DNA of 64,000 bases from Gammaproteobacteria bacterium. Its GTDB lineage: Bacteria > Pseudomonadota > Gammaproteobacteria > HyVt-429. The stretch's first letter is position 1. Each line of letters opens with the position of its first letter. Positions 19,769-28,914 of this stretch are shown one piece after another. The stretch lies in assembly GCA_013152415.1 (NCBI GenBank), contig JAADGI010000019.1, positions 1-64,000 on the forward strand. Reading direction: 5' to 3'. The position numbers and the translations under genes are program-made. The notes under the pieces were generated by a model. It was not told the origin of the DNA. It did not search any database and saw only the letters and a program-made list of their open reading frames with translations.

Positions 19769-21595
19769 ATGAGCTATCGATTTAACACCGCCTTATCCTT
19801 TATGCAGTCTGTGATCTGTGGACTGGTTTTATCACAGCAAAGCTTTGCCGCAAACTCCGCCCCTGTGGTGGTCACCGCAACACGCACACCCATTGTCAGC
19901 GGCAGTGGTATCACCCCGACCCTTGTTATCAATCGCTCTGATATCGAACTGAGCCAGGCCCAGGACCTGACCCAACTTTTGCAGTTTCAGGCTGGACTGG
20001 ATATCGCCCGCAATGGGGGCCCCGGACAAGCCAGCAGCCTCTTTATTCGCGGCACCGAAAGCAACCAAACTCTGGTCCTGGTTGATGGTGTCGAAATCAA
20101 TCCCGGTACCATTGGCGGTGCCGCCTTGCAACAAATCAACCTGGATATGGTGGAGCGAATCGAGATCGTAAAGGGTCCACGCTCCACCCTGTATGGATCG
20201 GATGCCATCGGCGGTGTGATCCATATCTTTACTCGGCGTGGTGGCAAAGGCACATCATCACAAATCAAACTGAGCATGGGTAGTGAGCAGACCCGTACTC
20301 TGTCCGCTGCGGTACGACACGATAATGGCCGCTTTTATGGCGGCGTCGACCTGAGTCTGCTTGACACCAACGGTTTTCCAACGCGCAGGGGGGCCACCAC
20401 CGATAGCGGCTACAGTAATACAAGCATCAACGCCCGTATCGGCCACCGTGGCAAACGCTTCACCACGGAACTCAGCCATTGGCAAAGCCGTGGCAATACA
20501 GAGTATTTTGGTTTTTTTCTCGACCCCCTTGACCAGGACTACCAAAATGCAGTCAGCGCATTCACCGTAAAAGGCGCAATCAATAAACGTTGGGGGACAA
20601 CCCTTAAACTCAGTCACATGGTGGACCGCATCACCCAGAACCAGGGAGATGATTTTGCCACCACCCGGCGCAGCGTATTCGATTGGCAGAATGACTTCCA
20701 ACTAAATGCCAATAACCTGGTGACCGTGGGTGCCCTGCTGTCCCGGCAAAGCACCCGTGCCGCCTCCTTTGGCAGCACCTTGGGCGAGGATATTGATGAA
20801 AATGCCGCCTATGCCCAATTACAATCACAGCGTGGCCGCCACCAACTCACTCTGGGCATCCGCGCCAACAATCATGATGCCTTCGGCAGCTACACCACAT
20901 GGGACACCGGATACGCTTATCAGGCCACACCCGCCTTGTTATTGTCCGCCATGGTGGGTACTGGCTTCCGCGCCCCCGACAGCACCGATCGATTTGGTTT
21001 TGGCGGCAACCCAGACCTGGAGCCCGAGACCTCACGCAATATTGAATGGGTAGCGCGTTACCAAATGGGTGTGGGGCAGACTTTTACACTCAGTGCCTAC
21101 CAGAACAATCTGGATCAACTCATCACCTTCGATGATCCTGATGGTTTCCTGGGCCCCATACCTGGGCGCAATAAAAATATTGATAGGGCGCGTATCCGGG
21201 GGATCGAAGCGCGCTACAGCCTTGATCGCCACCCCTGGAAACTCAATATTCAGGCCACACTCCAGGACCCTGAGAACCGAAATACCGGCAATCAATTGGC
21301 ACGTCGCGCCAAACAAAGCCTGACTGTAAACACCGCTTACTCAGGCCGTCATTATCGAACCGGCTTTGATGCCCTGGTTACCAGCGAACGGCCTGATTCT
21401 GATTTCAGCAACACGGTCAATAGCGGGTACACCCTAATCAATTTCTATGCAGAAAAAAAACTCACGCCAGGCTGGTGGTTAAGGGGCCGCATAGAAAACC
21501 TATTCGACCAGAACTATACCCTGGCGGACCAATTTAACACCCGGGGCCGCGCCGCGTTTATTGAGATTCAGTACAAGCAGGGCAAAGACGGCTAA
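19769..21595 (+). CDS. btuB: TonB-dependent vitamin B12 outer-membrane receptor
   Basis: The 608-residue protein has a signal peptide (1-27, ending QQSFA), a TonB box (APVVVTATRT), a plug domain with LLQFQAGLDIARNGGPGQ and the VDGVEINPGTIGG and VKGPRSTLYGSDAIGGVIHI motifs, and a beta-barrel ending in aromatic-rich strands (IENLFDQNYTLADQFNTRGR). Length matches E. coli BtuB (614). The cobalamin riboswitch in its leader identifies the substrate as a corrinoid. Its stop overlaps the start of the tonB-like gene. Confidence 0.94.
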   Translation: MSYRFNTALSFMQSVICGLVLSQQSFAANSAPVVVTATRTPIVSGSGITPTLVINRSDIELSQAQDLTQLLQFQAGLDIARNGGPGQASSLFIRGTESNQTLVLVDGVEINPGTIGGAALQQINLDMVERIEIVKGPRSTLYGSDAIGGVIHIFTRRGGKGTSSQIKLSMGSEQTRTLSAAVRHDNGRFYGGVDLSLLDTNGFPTRRGATTDSGYSNTSINARIGHRGKRFTTELSHWQSRGNTEYFGFFLDPLDQDYQNAVSAFTVKGAINKRWGTTLKLSHMVDRITQNQGDDFATTRRSVFDWQNDFQLNANNLVTVGALLSRQSTRAASFGSTLGEDIDENAAYAQLQSQRGRHQLTLGIRANNHDAFGSYTTWDTGYAYQATPALLLSAMVGTGFRAPDSTDRFGFGGNPDLEPETSRNIEWVARYQMGVGQTFTLSAYQNNLDQLITFDDPDGFLGPIPGRNKNIDRARIRGIEARYSLDRHPWKLNIQATLQDPENRNTGNQLARRAKQSLTVNTAYSGRHYRTGFDALVTSERPDSDFSNTVNSGYTLINFYAEKKLTPGWWLRGRIENLFDQNYTLADQFNTRGRAAFIEIQYKQGKDG

Positions 21596-22206
21596 TGATC
21601 GTCCGCTTCTTGTTATTGTCGGCAGTCTTCCATGGCCTCGCCTTGGCGTGGGCCATGGGCCGACCGCCACCGGCGACACTACAACTTGCGGCGCCATCTC
21701 TTAGCGTAACGCTATACACCCAAAATAAGGTGAGCTCACAAAACACGCGCCATCAGGGTAGCGCAAGCAAAAAGAGGCCCACAGTTTCTGCAAAATCACT
21801 ACCGGCTATCACTGGGGGGCAAACACAGGCAAAAAAGGATGACAGCAAGGATGTGAGTCGCCCCAGCAACAACGAGACCCACAAAAAACAAAGGGCGCAA
21901 TACCATAATCAACTCATCGCCCTGCTAAGACTTGCCCTCGACCGATACTTCACCTACCCCCCCCTGGCCCGCAAATACGGCTGGCAAGGTGAAGTCCGCC
22001 TTAATGCTCGCCTGGGCGCCGATGGGCAATTACATAACATCCGGGTCTCACGTTCATCCGGTTACGCGATACTGGATGATGACGCGGTGTATACTCTGCA
22101 ACAGATTGGCGCTGTCCCCCCCATCCCTCCGGCCTCACAGTGGTTGGGGGGACAGGATTATGACTTCGAACTGCCGGTCATCTATCGGCTGACCCAAGGC
22201 TCTTGA
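21595..22206 (+). CDS. tonB: TonB-family energy transducer
   Basis: The 203-residue protein has one N-terminal membrane anchor (2-21), a long charged periplasmic linker (about 45-105, KKRPTVSAKSL... KKDDSKD) and a C-terminal TonB domain with YPPLARKYGWQGEVRLNARL, GADGQLHNIRVSRSSGYAILDDDA. It starts one base inside the btuB stop (TAATG), so it is coupled to btuB and is probably a dedicated transducer for it rather than the housekeeping TonB. No exbB/exbD is adjacent. Confidence 0.9.
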   Translation: MIVRFLLLSAVFHGLALAWAMGRPPPATLQLAAPSLSVTLYTQNKVSSQNTRHQGSASKKRPTVSAKSLPAITGGQTQAKKDDSKDVSRPSNNETHKKQRAQYHNQLIALLRLALDRYFTYPPLARKYGWQGEVRLNARLGADGQLHNIRVSRSSGYAILDDDAVYTLQQIGAVPPIPPASQWLGGQDYDFELPVIYRLTQGS

Positions 22207-22275
22207 ACATGTTAAGGAGGATATTAAAATTATTGTGTTAGTCTTTTTAGACCCTCTCCCGAAAATAACACGCAC

Positions 22276-22830
22276 ATGGGACAACGTCTGACAAAAATAT
22301 ACACTCGCACCGGCGACCAGGGTGACACCGGGCTGGGGGATGGCCAGCGCGTGAGCAAGGACGATGACCGGGTTGAGGCCCTGGGCACGGTCGATGAACT
22401 CAATAGCCTGATTGGTTTGCTGCTCTCGGAAACCGGCGATGAATCCATTAAAAAGATATTGACGGCTATTCAGCATCAATTGTTTGAACTCGGTGGCGAA
22501 TTGAGCTTGCCGGGCAAAACCTTACTCCAGGAAAACTGGGTGGAGGCCATGGAACAGCAGCTTGATAAACTCAACAAGCCCTTGGGGGCTCTCAAAGATT
22601 TCATCCTGCCTGGCGGTCACCGTAGCGCCGCACTCTGCCACCTGGCCCGCTCGGTGTGCCGCCGTGCCGAGCGTCGCCTCTACACCCTGTCTCGATCTTC
22701 AGAGGTCACTGCCGTCAGCCTGCGTTATCTAAATCGATTATCCGATCTGCTTTTCGTTATCGCCCGCTCGCTGAATCAAAAACAGGGTTGTACCGACGTG
22801 CTCTGGAAACACGAACCACCGGAAAGTTAA
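22276..22830 (+). CDS. PduO-type cob(I)alamin adenosyltransferase
   Basis: This 184-residue enzyme adenosylates cob(I)alamin with ATP to give coenzyme B12, and belongs to the MMAB/PduO family. The family marks are KIYTRTGDQGDTGLGDG (ATP site), VEALGTVDELNSLIGL, LPGGHRSAALCHLARSVCRRAER and the closing RYLNRLSDLLFVIAR. It is the last gene of the B12 group and converts imported corrinoid to the ligand that shuts the riboswitch. The Shine-Dalgarno before ATG 22276 is weak; a strong AAGGAGG lies 56 bases upstream. Confidence 0.93.
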   Translation: MGQRLTKIYTRTGDQGDTGLGDGQRVSKDDDRVEALGTVDELNSLIGLLLSETGDESIKKILTAIQHQLFELGGELSLPGKTLLQENWVEAMEQQLDKLNKPLGALKDFILPGGHRSAALCHLARSVCRRAERRLYTLSRSSEVTAVSLRYLNRLSDLLFVIARSLNQKQGCTDVLWKHEPPES

Positions 22831-23234
22831 GTCGCCACAAAAAACCCATTGTTTTTGCCACAGAGGTACGCAGAACACCGAGGAGGCTATGCCGCATCAT
22901 TCTTAGTTTTAAGGCTCTTCAGAAAAAATTCTGTGGATGACTCACGCTCATTATTGACTCTCGCAAAGACGCCAAGCACGCCAAGAAGTTATCGATCTTG
23001 CTTGATAAGCCGGTTGATGACGCGGGTGAAGCTTCCGCTCCTCCATGCACTAGTGCTTGCGCCTCTCACCTGTTTTCCTGCAGGCGATGCCCTTGTTTAC
23101 CAGGGATTACTGAAATTCAATATCAACAATCTATTTTCTGGTCTCATTTCCTGCCATTAGCCGCCTTTCCCTTTGCGTGCTTGGCGTCTTTGCGAGAGTA
23201 GGCATAAATACCTATCAGCCTGATGGGTAAAACT
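22831..23234. repeat. 404-bp gene-free region with a MITE-like inverted-repeat element
   Basis: Perfect 23-bp inverted copies beginning CTCTCGCAAAGACGCCAAG lie at 22958-22980 and 23176-23198, enclosing 195 bp with no gene. A related decayed CACAGAGGTACGCAGAACACCGAGG repeat lies at 22860-22884. The region separates the convergent adenosyltransferase and btuF genes. I see no other function. Confidence 0.65.
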
Positions 23235-24128
23235 TCAATCCCTCCGGGCGCGGTCCACCAGTTCACAAATCTTTTCCACCCCGGCGACAATGCGAGGCGT
23301 GGGGCGCACGATCAAATCTGCGGGGACATCATAAAGATGTCCGTATTTTATTGCGGTCATCGTGCTGTAGGTCTGCCAAGCCTCCATTAGGGTTGGCAAA
23401 TCGGTCAGGCGATCACTCACCAGTATAAGCTGTGGATCACGCTGAATTACATCTTCTATGCCCACCACGGGTGCAAGCGTGGTCAGATCGGCAAATAGAT
23501 TGATGCCCCCACACACCTCCAGCAATTCCCCAAAGAGGTGGGGTCCACCCAAGGTCATCAGCGGTCGACTTTCTATCTGAAAAAAAACCCGCACCGGGGA
23601 TCGTGTGTGAAATTTTTTAGCTAAACGGGTCAAGGATGTCTCAACATCCCGTCGCACCTGCTGGGCCAGGACACTGGATTCCAACAGCCGTCCCAACTGG
23701 GTCAGTGTGCGTCCAATATCACCAATATGCCTAAGTTCACTGACATACACCGGGATACCTAATGACTCTAAGCGTTCGATGTCGGCACTGCGGTTACCGC
23801 TGCCCCACGCCACCGCCACATCGGCCTTGAGTGCAAGTATCTGCTCGATATCCACATGGCCCGCATCGGTCACCACCGGCAGCTTTGTGGCAGCGGCGGG
23901 GTAATCGCTATAGGCCGAGACCGCAACCAATTTGGCCCCCGCACCTATGGCATAGATCAGCTCCGTGGCATGGGGAGCCAGGCTCACTACCCGTTGGGGG
24001 GAACGATCAAAATTCAGGCGATGGCCACGATCATCAATGAGCTCCAAAGCCCATACCGGCAGACTGAGCATCCACAACAGTGTCACCAGTCCGGCAAACC
24101 GTCCACTTATAAGGCCCCTAAAAATCAA
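23235..24128 (-). CDS. btuF: Cobalamin-binding periplasmic protein, BtuF-like
   Basis: The protein has a signal peptide (FAGLVTLLWMLSLPVWA) and a class III periplasmic binding fold: RVVSLAPHATELIYAIGAGAKLVAVSAYSDYP, VDIEQILALKADVAVAW and the C-terminal VVGIEDVIQRDPQLILVSDR. It should carry vitamin B12 from BtuB to an inner-membrane permease. The frame is open to a TTG at 24191, but that N-terminal part is encoded by an intergenic repeat; TTG 24128 preceded by GGAG, or a nearby codon, is more likely. No permease gene is adjacent. Confidence 0.83.
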   Translation of the reverse strand: MIFRGLISGRFAGLVTLLWMLSLPVWALELIDDRGHRLNFDRSPQRVVSLAPHATELIYAIGAGAKLVAVSAYSDYPAAATKLPVVTDAGHVDIEQILALKADVAVAWGSGNRSADIERLESLGIPVYVSELRHIGDIGRTLTQLGRLLESSVLAQQVRRDVETSLTRLAKKFHTRSPVRVFFQIESRPLMTLGGPHLFGELLEVCGGINLFADLTTLAPVVGIEDVIQRDPQLILVSDRLTDLPTLMEAWQTYSTMTAIKYGHLYDVPADLIVRPTPRIVAGVEKICELVDRARRD

Positions 24129-24175
24129 GTTCTCCAGAATAATTTGTGGGTCATTCGAATAAATATATGTAGGTT

Positions 24176-24256
24176 CTCGCCAAGGCGCCAAGCCCGCAAA
24201 GAATGATTGAATTTATTTAACTTTATACACTTGGACGCACTTGGCGCCTTGGCGAG
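24176..24256. repeat. Second short inverted-repeat element (GCCAAGGCGCCAAG type)
   Basis: The 17-bp arms CTCGCCAAGGCGCCAAG (24176-24192) and its inverted copy (24240-24256) enclose 47 bp just upstream of btuF. The arms are related to those at 22958/23176 and 40696/40874. A solitary partial arm (CTCTCGCAAAGAG) is also seen at 24931-24943. Confidence 0.65.
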
Positions 24257-24347
24257 AGTATCCGCTCTCAAATCATACACTTGGTCGTTTAGCGGCGCCG
24301 AACTTTATTCACAAATTCTCCTGTGAAGGCAAAGATCAGTCTGCTCA

Positions 24348-24911
24348 TCAACCCAACCCAGCCCGAAAACGATCCCATTGGAAATAAGGCCCAGGGTCGG
24401 TCTTGCGGCCGGGGGCAATATCCGAATGTCCAGTAATGCGATTTGGAGCAAGCGTGGGAAATCGTGTCATCAGTGCCCGGGTCAAGACTATCAGGGTGTC
24501 ATATTGGGTATCGGTAAAGGTGGTATTATCGCTGCCCTCAAGTTCCACACCAATGGAAAAGTCATTGACTCGATTGCGTCCTTGAAAACTGGACTCCCCG
24601 GCATGCCAGGCACGCCGCTGTACCGGTACAAACTGAAGCAGCTCGCCATCACGACGAATCAAAAAATGGGCCGACACCCGTAGTTGGTGAATACCGGTGT
24701 AATAAGGATGGGCATCAGGATCGAGACGATTGCAGAACAATGCCTCGATATCGTCACCACCGAATTCTTCTGGGGGCAGGCTAATGGCATGAATCACCAA
24801 CAGATCCACCTCCACCCCCTGGGGCCGATCATCCGCATTAGGGGACGCCATAAAGCGTACCGTATCTACGAGGCCAGTCTTGGCATCGATTGTAAGATTC
24901 TCTTTAGACAT
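24348..24911 (-). CDS. ampD: 1,6-anhydro-N-acetylmuramyl-L-alanine amidase
   Basis: AmpD is a cytoplasmic zinc amidase that removes the stem peptide from anhydromuropeptides in cell-wall recycling. In this 187-residue copy the zinc ligands are H41 (VIHAIS), H162 (GHSDIAPGRKTDPG) and D172, with catalytic E124 in IGVELEGSDN and K170. SAHFLIRRDGELLQFV matches the family core. There is no signal peptide, as expected for AmpD. Upstream is the divergent FHA gene; no ampE follows. Confidence 0.95.
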   Translation of the reverse strand: MSKENLTIDAKTGLVDTVRFMASPNADDRPQGVEVDLLVIHAISLPPEEFGGDDIEALFCNRLDPDAHPYYTGIHQLRVSAHFLIRRDGELLQFVPVQRRAWHAGESSFQGRNRVNDFSIGVELEGSDNTTFTDTQYDTLIVLTRALMTRFPTLAPNRITGHSDIAPGRKTDPGPYFQWDRFRAGLG

Positions 24912-25033
24912 TATAGGGATAATACTCTCGCAAAGAGAAAAGAGAAGAAGAAGGCCCGAATCACATCCTGGCCCCGGCCTGCCTTAGCTGCTATATAGAT
25001 AGAAATATACCCGTTATTCAGCTTGGAACCGAC

Positions 25034-25456
25034 ATGACGCAACCCAGGGCCACATTACAAGCCATGACACCCGAGGCGGAACAAGCCTCTGGAACACAAT
25101 CGATCCCCATAAACAACCTGCCATTCCGGGTAGGGCGTGAAGCCCGGCTAGGGATGGATAAGGGTAATCTGGTGATAAAGGAAAGACGCAAGCTTGATCA
25201 CTCACCCAATAATGACATCTATCTTATTGATCACGGGAAACCACTGAACATATCCCGTGAACATTTCCTCATCGAGAAAGACGGCAATGGTGGCTACAAA
25301 CTGGTCGACCGCGGCAGTGCTTGTGGCACACAGGTGGGAAATAACTCCGTGGGAGGCAGAGATCAAGGTGGCGACTGCCCCCTCTTACCCGGCACCGTGA
25401 TTATTATTGGGACACCCAGCTCACCCTATATCTATAAATTTACCATCGAGGACTAG
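25034..25456 (+). CDS. FHA-domain protein
   Basis: The 140-residue protein is essentially one forkhead-associated domain, which binds phosphothreonine. The core is visible as FRVGREAR, the PNNDIYLIDHGKPLNISREHFLIE segment (split here: NISREHF carries the conserved S-R-x-H) and GYKLVDRGSACGTQVGN. It would act as a phosphopeptide-reading adaptor. No Ser/Thr kinase is adjacent, so the partner is unknown. ATG 25034 has only a weak GGA upstream. Confidence 0.8.
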   Translation: MTQPRATLQAMTPEAEQASGTQSIPINNLPFRVGREARLGMDKGNLVIKERRKLDHSPNNDIYLIDHGKPLNISREHFLIEKDGNGGYKLVDRGSACGTQVGNNSVGGRDQGGDCPLLPGTVIIIGTPSSPYIYKFTIED

Positions 25457-25566
25457 GCACAACCCACACCGTATAAAAAGAAAACAATATATCCCCACCT
25501 GTACTGGTATTTTTTATCATGGATGCAGTAGAATGTACGGAACAACACACGGGGGAGCTTCGGATT

Positions 25567-26340
25567 ATGCTGCGACTGTATCGCTCAACGTTCAAGACTA
25601 CCACCATCTCAACGCTGTTGGCTGCATTAATACTAAGCGCCTGTGCGAGTACCAATGTCACCGTCACCGACACCAGAAAGTCCTATCCGCGCACCGAATC
25701 AGTTCAAATTTTAGAGGCCCCACCGAATCGTCAATACGAGGCCCTTGCCAGGCTTGAGGCAACGGGATCCGCCCTACCCACATTACCCAATGACAAGACC
25801 GGGGTACTCAGAAAATTGGGCAACGAGGCCAAAACCATCGGTGCCGATGCCATCATTGTCACCAATGAAACCACCACGGTAGCCAAACGAGGGGTGGTCT
25901 ATACCATCCAGGGCACAGCAATCAAATATTCTGACAATATTCCTGCTGCCACCGCCACTACCACCGGTCTGGTGGCCTCGGAACCGGTGAAGGTCGAAGG
26001 GGTCATGCCTACGTCATCAACGGCACCCTCAGACCCCGCCACCAGGGCCAATTGGCTACAGGCACAAAACCCCGAGCACTACACCATTCAGTTACTGGCA
26101 AGCCGCAAACAAGGTGCTATACAACAATATATAGAGGAACACAGCCTGGGGGGCCAGGTCGGGCACTTCGAGAGTCTGCGAGGTGGGCAAGTATGGTTTA
26201 CCTTGGTCTATGGCGCATTTGCGTCCAAGGCTAGCGCCCGCCAAGCCATAAACTCATTACCACCCTCACTACGCCGAACCTCACCTTGGGTACGTCGCAT
26301 GGGTGACATCCAGACCCTTGCCGGTATAAAAAAACCTTAA
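25567..26340 (+). CDS. Lipoprotein with C-terminal SPOR domain
   Basis: From ATG 25567 the protein has 257 residues. A signal peptide ends in the lipobox LILSAC; the middle part (ASTNVTVTD... AKTIGADAIIVTNET) looks like a small lipoprotein module that senses or binds at the envelope, and the last 75 residues (EHYTIQLLASRKQ to WVRRMGDIQ) form a SPOR domain that binds denuded peptidoglycan at division sites. GGGGGAG lies upstream of the ATG; an earlier in-frame ATG at 25519 would place the signal peptide too far in. Confidence 0.75.
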   Translation: MLRLYRSTFKTTTISTLLAALILSACASTNVTVTDTRKSYPRTESVQILEAPPNRQYEALARLEATGSALPTLPNDKTGVLRKLGNEAKTIGADAIIVTNETTTVAKRGVVYTIQGTAIKYSDNIPAATATTTGLVASEPVKVEGVMPTSSTAPSDPATRANWLQAQNPEHYTIQLLASRKQGAIQQYIEEHSLGGQVGHFESLRGGQVWFTLVYGAFASKASARQAINSLPPSLRRTSPWVRRMGDIQTLAGIKKP

Positions 26341-26377
26341 CCCGCATTACCCAGGATGCCATAGATCTGGATATGGA

Positions 26378-26686
26378 CTACGCGTCACTTAGCAGGATTC
26401 GACCGGCTATGTTATAGCCCTTATTGTCTTCCGTCACCTCGACCCGAAGTACTTCAATACGCACCTCCAATGGTGCGACCGTTGCACGATCTGAGGCAAT
26501 CTTGATATCCAGTTCTGTTCCCACCGCCACGACCTCATCAACAGTAAACAGAATACCCTGGCCACTAAGGTTTTTGCATCGACCGGCATACACTTCTGGT
26601 GATCCGATATGACTAAAATTTAAAGTGCAATCCATCGACATACGGAAGTAATCGCGTTTATTTTCTGTTTCAGTTCGATTCAACAC
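26378..26686 (-). CDS. PilZ-domain protein
   Basis: A 102-residue single-domain PilZ protein, a likely c-di-GMP effector. The first ligand motif is a variant, KRDYFRM in place of RxxxR, and the second is KNLSGQGILF (the D/NxSxxG type). The start is GTG 26686 with GAGG upstream. It is convergent with the SPOR lipoprotein and divergent from the WD40 gene. Whether the variant first motif still binds c-di-GMP is uncertain. Confidence 0.72.
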   Translation of the reverse strand: MLNRTETENKRDYFRMSMDCTLNFSHIGSPEVYAGRCKNLSGQGILFTVDEVVAVGTELDIKIASDRATVAPLEVRIEVLRVEVTEDNKGYNIAGRILLSDA

Positions 26687-26895
26687 GTTAACTGGCCCTC
26701 ATCATTCGGTTACCCAGGCGGATACCCCATAATTAAGCTATAATTCTCGGATATATGGTATGTATGTTCAAGTAAAAAGAAACATCACCGGCAGGAACAA
26801 ACGGATTTACAATACAAACAGTTGTCTCGCATCATGTCTACCCAGCCCATGCATGGATACCCTTACTCAGCAAATACCCTTTTGGTAACGACACG

Positions 26896-28557
26896 ATGAA
26901 TTGCCCTAGCTGTAGCAAAGAAAACCCGGATGGTGCGCTATTTTGCGTGCATTGCAACGCTGTGCTGGAAGTCGCCGACAACGCACCCTTACTCGACGCA
27001 GGCGCAGATGAGCCCGGCGACCTGGCCACAAAGGATATCGACATTGATGCCGACAAGCCTCGTGGCCGATTTGGCGCCATATCCAATGTAATCCGCAATC
27101 TGCTCATCGGCAATATGTGGGGATGGTTGGCCGCTACCCTTGTACTCATCATCATTACCAGTATCAGCGTATTACTGTGGCAGGCCTACTCTGCCAAAGG
27201 CATGTTAATCACAGAGCTTGAGTTACAAAAATCGGAGCTCGCAAAACTTAGCAAGGGGAAAAAATCTGATTCCAAAAAGATCGAGGATCTCAAGGCCCAA
27301 TTCAAGATTGATGCCGAAGAAATCCGCCTCAAAACCGCGCTAGAGGTCGAGGCCAAATTAAAGGCCGACTACCAGATAGAGCTCCAAAAATTATACGAGC
27401 AAATTAAGACCCTGAAGGCGCAGATATCATCAGCCCCTGGCAGCGGTACATCAAAAGAGGACTACGCCCGGCTAACAGAGAAAACCCGGAAATTGGCAAA
27501 ACGACACACCGAGGCCACACAAGAGATTGCCCGCCTCAAGATCCAGCTCCTGCGCCATACGGGTAAGCAAAAAAAAGGGGCTAAAAAAGCCCATGCCACC
27601 AAAAAAAGGTCCGTCCCAAAGAAGGGAAAAACAGCAACAAAGACTGCCAAAAAAACCTCCTCCAAACTCGTCTTTAGTCAATACAAAGTGCTACGGGGGC
27701 ATAGTAATTGGGTCTATTCTGTGAGCTTTTCCCCTGATGGCAAACGGGTGGCCTCGGGCAGCAAAGACCGCACTGTCAAGATATGGGATGCCAACAAAGG
27801 TGTCCTGCTGCACACCCTCACCGGCCACCAAAACTGGGTACCGGATATCACCTTCTCTCCCGACGGCAAACGTATCGCCTCCGCCAGCTGGGACAAAACT
27901 GTCAAACTGTGGGACACCCAAAGTGGCGCTCAGATTCGAACTTTTCGCGGCCATAGAAACTGGGTCCGCGCGGTAGCCTTCTCCCCCGATGGAAAACTCC
28001 TGGCCTCCGGTAGCTCTGATAAAACCATTATGCTGTGGGACCCCGAAACCGGGAAGCTGCTTCGGACACTGACCGGGCACCAACAACGTGTGCGTACCCT
28101 GGTCTTTTCCACCGACAGCAAACGCCTATATTCCGGAAGCTGGGATCAAACTATCCGGGTATGGGATAGTAGCACCGGTGCCTTGATCAACACATTGAAA
28201 GGCCATGCCGATTCTATCAATAGCATTGCCATATCCAAAGACGGCAAAACCCTCGCCAGCGCCAGCGCAGATGAGACCATACGCTTGTGGGATGCAGCGA
28301 CCGGCAAACACATTAAGACCATTTTTGGCCACCAACAGGCCGTCCACTCTGTCTCCTTCTCTCCCGATGGACGCTGGCTGGCATCGGGAAGTTCTGACAA
28401 GACCATACGGATATGGGACACCAAAACCGGCAAACAACTCGGACTCCTGCTAGGCCATCAGGACTGGGTCCCTTCAGTAGATTTCGCTCCGGATGGCCGC
28501 CGCATCGTATCCGGCGGCACCGACAACGCCATCATCATTTGGAAATACAAGGATTGA
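26896..28557 (+). CDS. Membrane-anchored zinc-ribbon/coiled-coil/WD40 protein
   Basis: The 553-residue protein has four parts. A zinc ribbon lies at 3-20 (C3, C6, C17, C20), one transmembrane helix at about 76-96, a coiled coil at about 105-215 and a very lysine-rich linker at about 215-255. Seven WD40 repeats (258-553), each GH...FSPDG..ASGS.D.TI.(L/I)WD, form one complete beta-propeller. The propeller lies on the opposite side of the membrane from the ribbon, so the zinc ribbon is probably cytoplasmic and the propeller periplasmic, or the reverse. It is likely a scaffold. The repeats are highly alike, which suggests recent expansion. Confidence 0.8.
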   Translation: MNCPSCSKENPDGALFCVHCNAVLEVADNAPLLDAGADEPGDLATKDIDIDADKPRGRFGAISNVIRNLLIGNMWGWLAATLVLIIITSISVLLWQAYSAKGMLITELELQKSELAKLSKGKKSDSKKIEDLKAQFKIDAEEIRLKTALEVEAKLKADYQIELQKLYEQIKTLKAQISSAPGSGTSKEDYARLTEKTRKLAKRHTEATQEIARLKIQLLRHTGKQKKGAKKAHATKKRSVPKKGKTATKTAKKTSSKLVFSQYKVLRGHSNWVYSVSFSPDGKRVASGSKDRTVKIWDANKGVLLHTLTGHQNWVPDITFSPDGKRIASASWDKTVKLWDTQSGAQIRTFRGHRNWVRAVAFSPDGKLLASGSSDKTIMLWDPETGKLLRTLTGHQQRVRTLVFSTDSKRLYSGSWDQTIRVWDSSTGALINTLKGHADSINSIAISKDGKTLASASADETIRLWDAATGKHIKTIFGHQQAVHSVSFSPDGRWLASGSSDKTIRIWDTKTGKQLGLLLGHQDWVPSVDFAPDGRRIVSGGTDNAIIIWKYKD

Positions 28558-28643
28558 GCGTCACAAGGAAGCAGCAAGGTACCCCTGCTTAAGGCAGGAA
28601 CTCGACACAGATGCAGTGGGGATAAGCTAAATCGCAATAAAAA

Positions 28644-28719
28644 TGGTGCCGGAAAGAGGAGTCGAACCCCCGACCTTCGCATTACGAATGCGCTGCTCTA
28701 CCAACTGAGCTATTCCGGC
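28644..28719 (-). tRNA. tRNA-Thr (CGU anticodon)
   Basis: The minus strand reads GCCGGAATAGCTCAGTTGG at the 5' end, an anticodon arm with UUCGUAA loop (CGU anticodon), GGTTCGACTCC in the T arm and an encoded CCA end. The body is the same as E. coli thrW except in the acceptor and T stems. It is a complete 76-nt gene. Confidence 0.95.
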
Positions 28720-28807
28720 ATATATAAAAAATTACCCGCCTTCCCTGGCGATACGATGTACCACCTGGATATACCGGCTCGACCCTCCCTGGCCGAGCGT
28801 TCTGCGG

Positions 28808-28865
28808 GAGTTTGCTCCACCGGAGCAAACTCTTATCCGCATCACCCAACTGAGCTATTCCGGCA
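28808..28865 (-). pseudogene. Partial tRNA-Thr duplicate with adjacent hairpin
   Basis: The 20 bases at 28846-28865 repeat exactly the tRNA 5' end at 28701-28720 (same strand), 145 bp upstream. Next to it is a perfect 11-bp-arm hairpin, GAGTTTGCTCC (28808-28818) with its inverse at 28822-28832. The rest of the second tRNA is absent, so it is either a decayed tandem tRNA or the scar of an integrated element. Confidence 0.65.
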
Positions 28866-28914
28866 AAGGCTTTAATTTCTCGTCAGAGAAATACCTTCGG
28901 CTTTGATCCTGTTT

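Noticed and set aside
24129..24191. Longer BtuF N terminus
   Set aside because: Its first codons are derived from an intergenic inverted-repeat element; a signal peptide begins after it.
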